NCBI RefSeq assembly: GCF_001927245.1 | Contig: NZ_MJUX01000002.1 | Location: 186,001-250,000, forward strand | DNA from: Acuticoccus yangtzensis | GTDB lineage: Bacteria; Pseudomonadota; Alphaproteobacteria; Rhizobiales; Amorphaceae | Length of the DNA: 64,000 nt | Direction of reading: 5' to 3' | Notes under the pieces: generated by a model | Told to the model about the DNA's origin: nothing | Databases searched by the model: none | The model's input: the letters and a program-made list of their open reading frames with translations, nothing else | Part shown: positions 63,741-64,000 of the stretch, in pieces | Numbering within the stretch: position 1 is the first letter of the stretch | Layout of the letters: each line of letters starts with the position of its first letter | Program-made: the position numbers and the translations under genes

Positions 63741-64000
63741 ATGACTGAGCCATCGCGCATCGACGCCTTCCCGGCCTTCGCGGAGTTCGCCCGCGTCTCC
63801 GAGCCCGGCCTCTACGCGCCCCTGCCGGACGACTGGTTCCTCGGCCTCACCGACGTGGTGCGGTCCACCGGCGCCATCGCCAAGGGGCAGTACAAGGCCG
63901 TCAACGTCGCCGGGTCCGCGGCGATCTCCGGCATCATGAACCACTTCGCCACGCGCCATTTCCCGTTCGCCTTCGGCGGCGACGGGTCGGTTTTCGCGCT
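63741..64000 (+). CDS. DUF3095-family protein, 3' part missing (window edge)
   Basis: 86 residues visible. FPAFAEFARVSEPGLYAPLP followed by DDWFLGLTDVVRSTGAIAKG and FPFAFGGDGSVFAL match the DUF3095 start. The two Asp-containing strands (LTDVVRST and FGGDGS) resemble the metal site of class III adenylyl/guanylyl cyclases, to which this family is distantly related; enzymatic activity is not proven. ATG 63741 follows GGAG at seven bases. Confidence 0.82.
   Translation, partial: MTEPSRIDAFPAFAEFARVSEPGLYAPLPDDWFLGLTDVVRSTGAIAKGQYKAVNVAGSAAISGIMNHFATRHFPFAFGGDGSVFA

Overview
The window is about 64 kb of very GC-rich DNA, densely coding and without mobile elements, rRNA or tRNA that I could recognise. 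The gene families point to an alphaproteobacterium of the Hyphomicrobiales (Rhizobiales) type, probably marine or salt-adapted. The evidence is a complete ectoine/5-hydroxyectoine catabolic locus with a TRAP importer, a ChvE/GguAB/GbpR sugar system, GapR (DUF2312), BA14K and DUF1036 proteins, and an sdhCDA operon. The genus is not determinable from sequence alone.

Region 1 (1-13259): ectoine use. On the minus strand run uehA-uehB-uehC (TRAP uptake), a universal stress protein, eutA-eutB-eutC (5-hydroxyectoine to ectoine), doeA (ectoine hydrolase) and doeB (deacetylase, cut by the window edge). The MocR-type regulator enuR lies just upstream on the same strand. The AsnC/Lrp regulator (doeX/asnC), doeC and doeD are transcribed divergently. 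Together they take imported ectoines to L-aspartate. Most neighbours overlap by ATGA, so translation is probably coupled.

Region 2 (13260-14956): a CobW-type GTPase with a His-rich metal loop, flanked by a 28-bp tandem repeat and a strongly folded 390-bp spacer.

Region 3 (14957-25210): a minus-strand catabolic cluster. It has a spermidine/putrescine-type ABC importer, two paralogous prolidase-like amidohydrolases and an M24 Xaa-Pro-type peptidase, with a divergent GAF protein. A CDF metal exporter follows, then the scrambled remains of a branched-chain amino acid (liv) ABC cassette containing an internal inversion.

Region 4 (25447-31200): secreted or membrane single genes: an unknown exported protein, an MFS exporter, a DUF1906 glycoside-hydrolase-like protein, a beta-helix/RTX calcium-binding protein and a BA14K protein.

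Region 5 (31343-34004): sdhC-sdhD-sdhA, closed by a strong hairpin, without sdhB.

Region 6 (34221-38897): a compact, apparently undescribed operon: GTG-started type I phosphodiesterase/phosphatase, alpha/beta hydrolase, two short-chain dehydrogenases and a free-standing acyl carrier protein. This is the best candidate for a new biosynthetic system.

Region 7 (39305-48197): oxidative pentose/galactose use: chvE-gguA-gguB importer, an IlvD/Edd sugar-acid dehydratase, a Gfo/Idh/MocA sugar dehydrogenase and an SMP-30 lactonase, with a divergent GbpR-like LysR regulator.

Region 8 (48315-64000): envelope and housekeeping genes: a small exported protein, a GT-C glycosyltransferase, a DUF3445 haem protein, oligoendopeptidase F, an L,D-transpeptidase beside a DUF882 peptidase, GapR, DUF1036 plus pyruvate kinase, a processive GT2 synthase, YrhK, YtoQ, a small membrane protein and the start of a DUF3095 protein. 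One roughly 700-bp AT-richer spacer sits between gapR and the DUF1036 gene.
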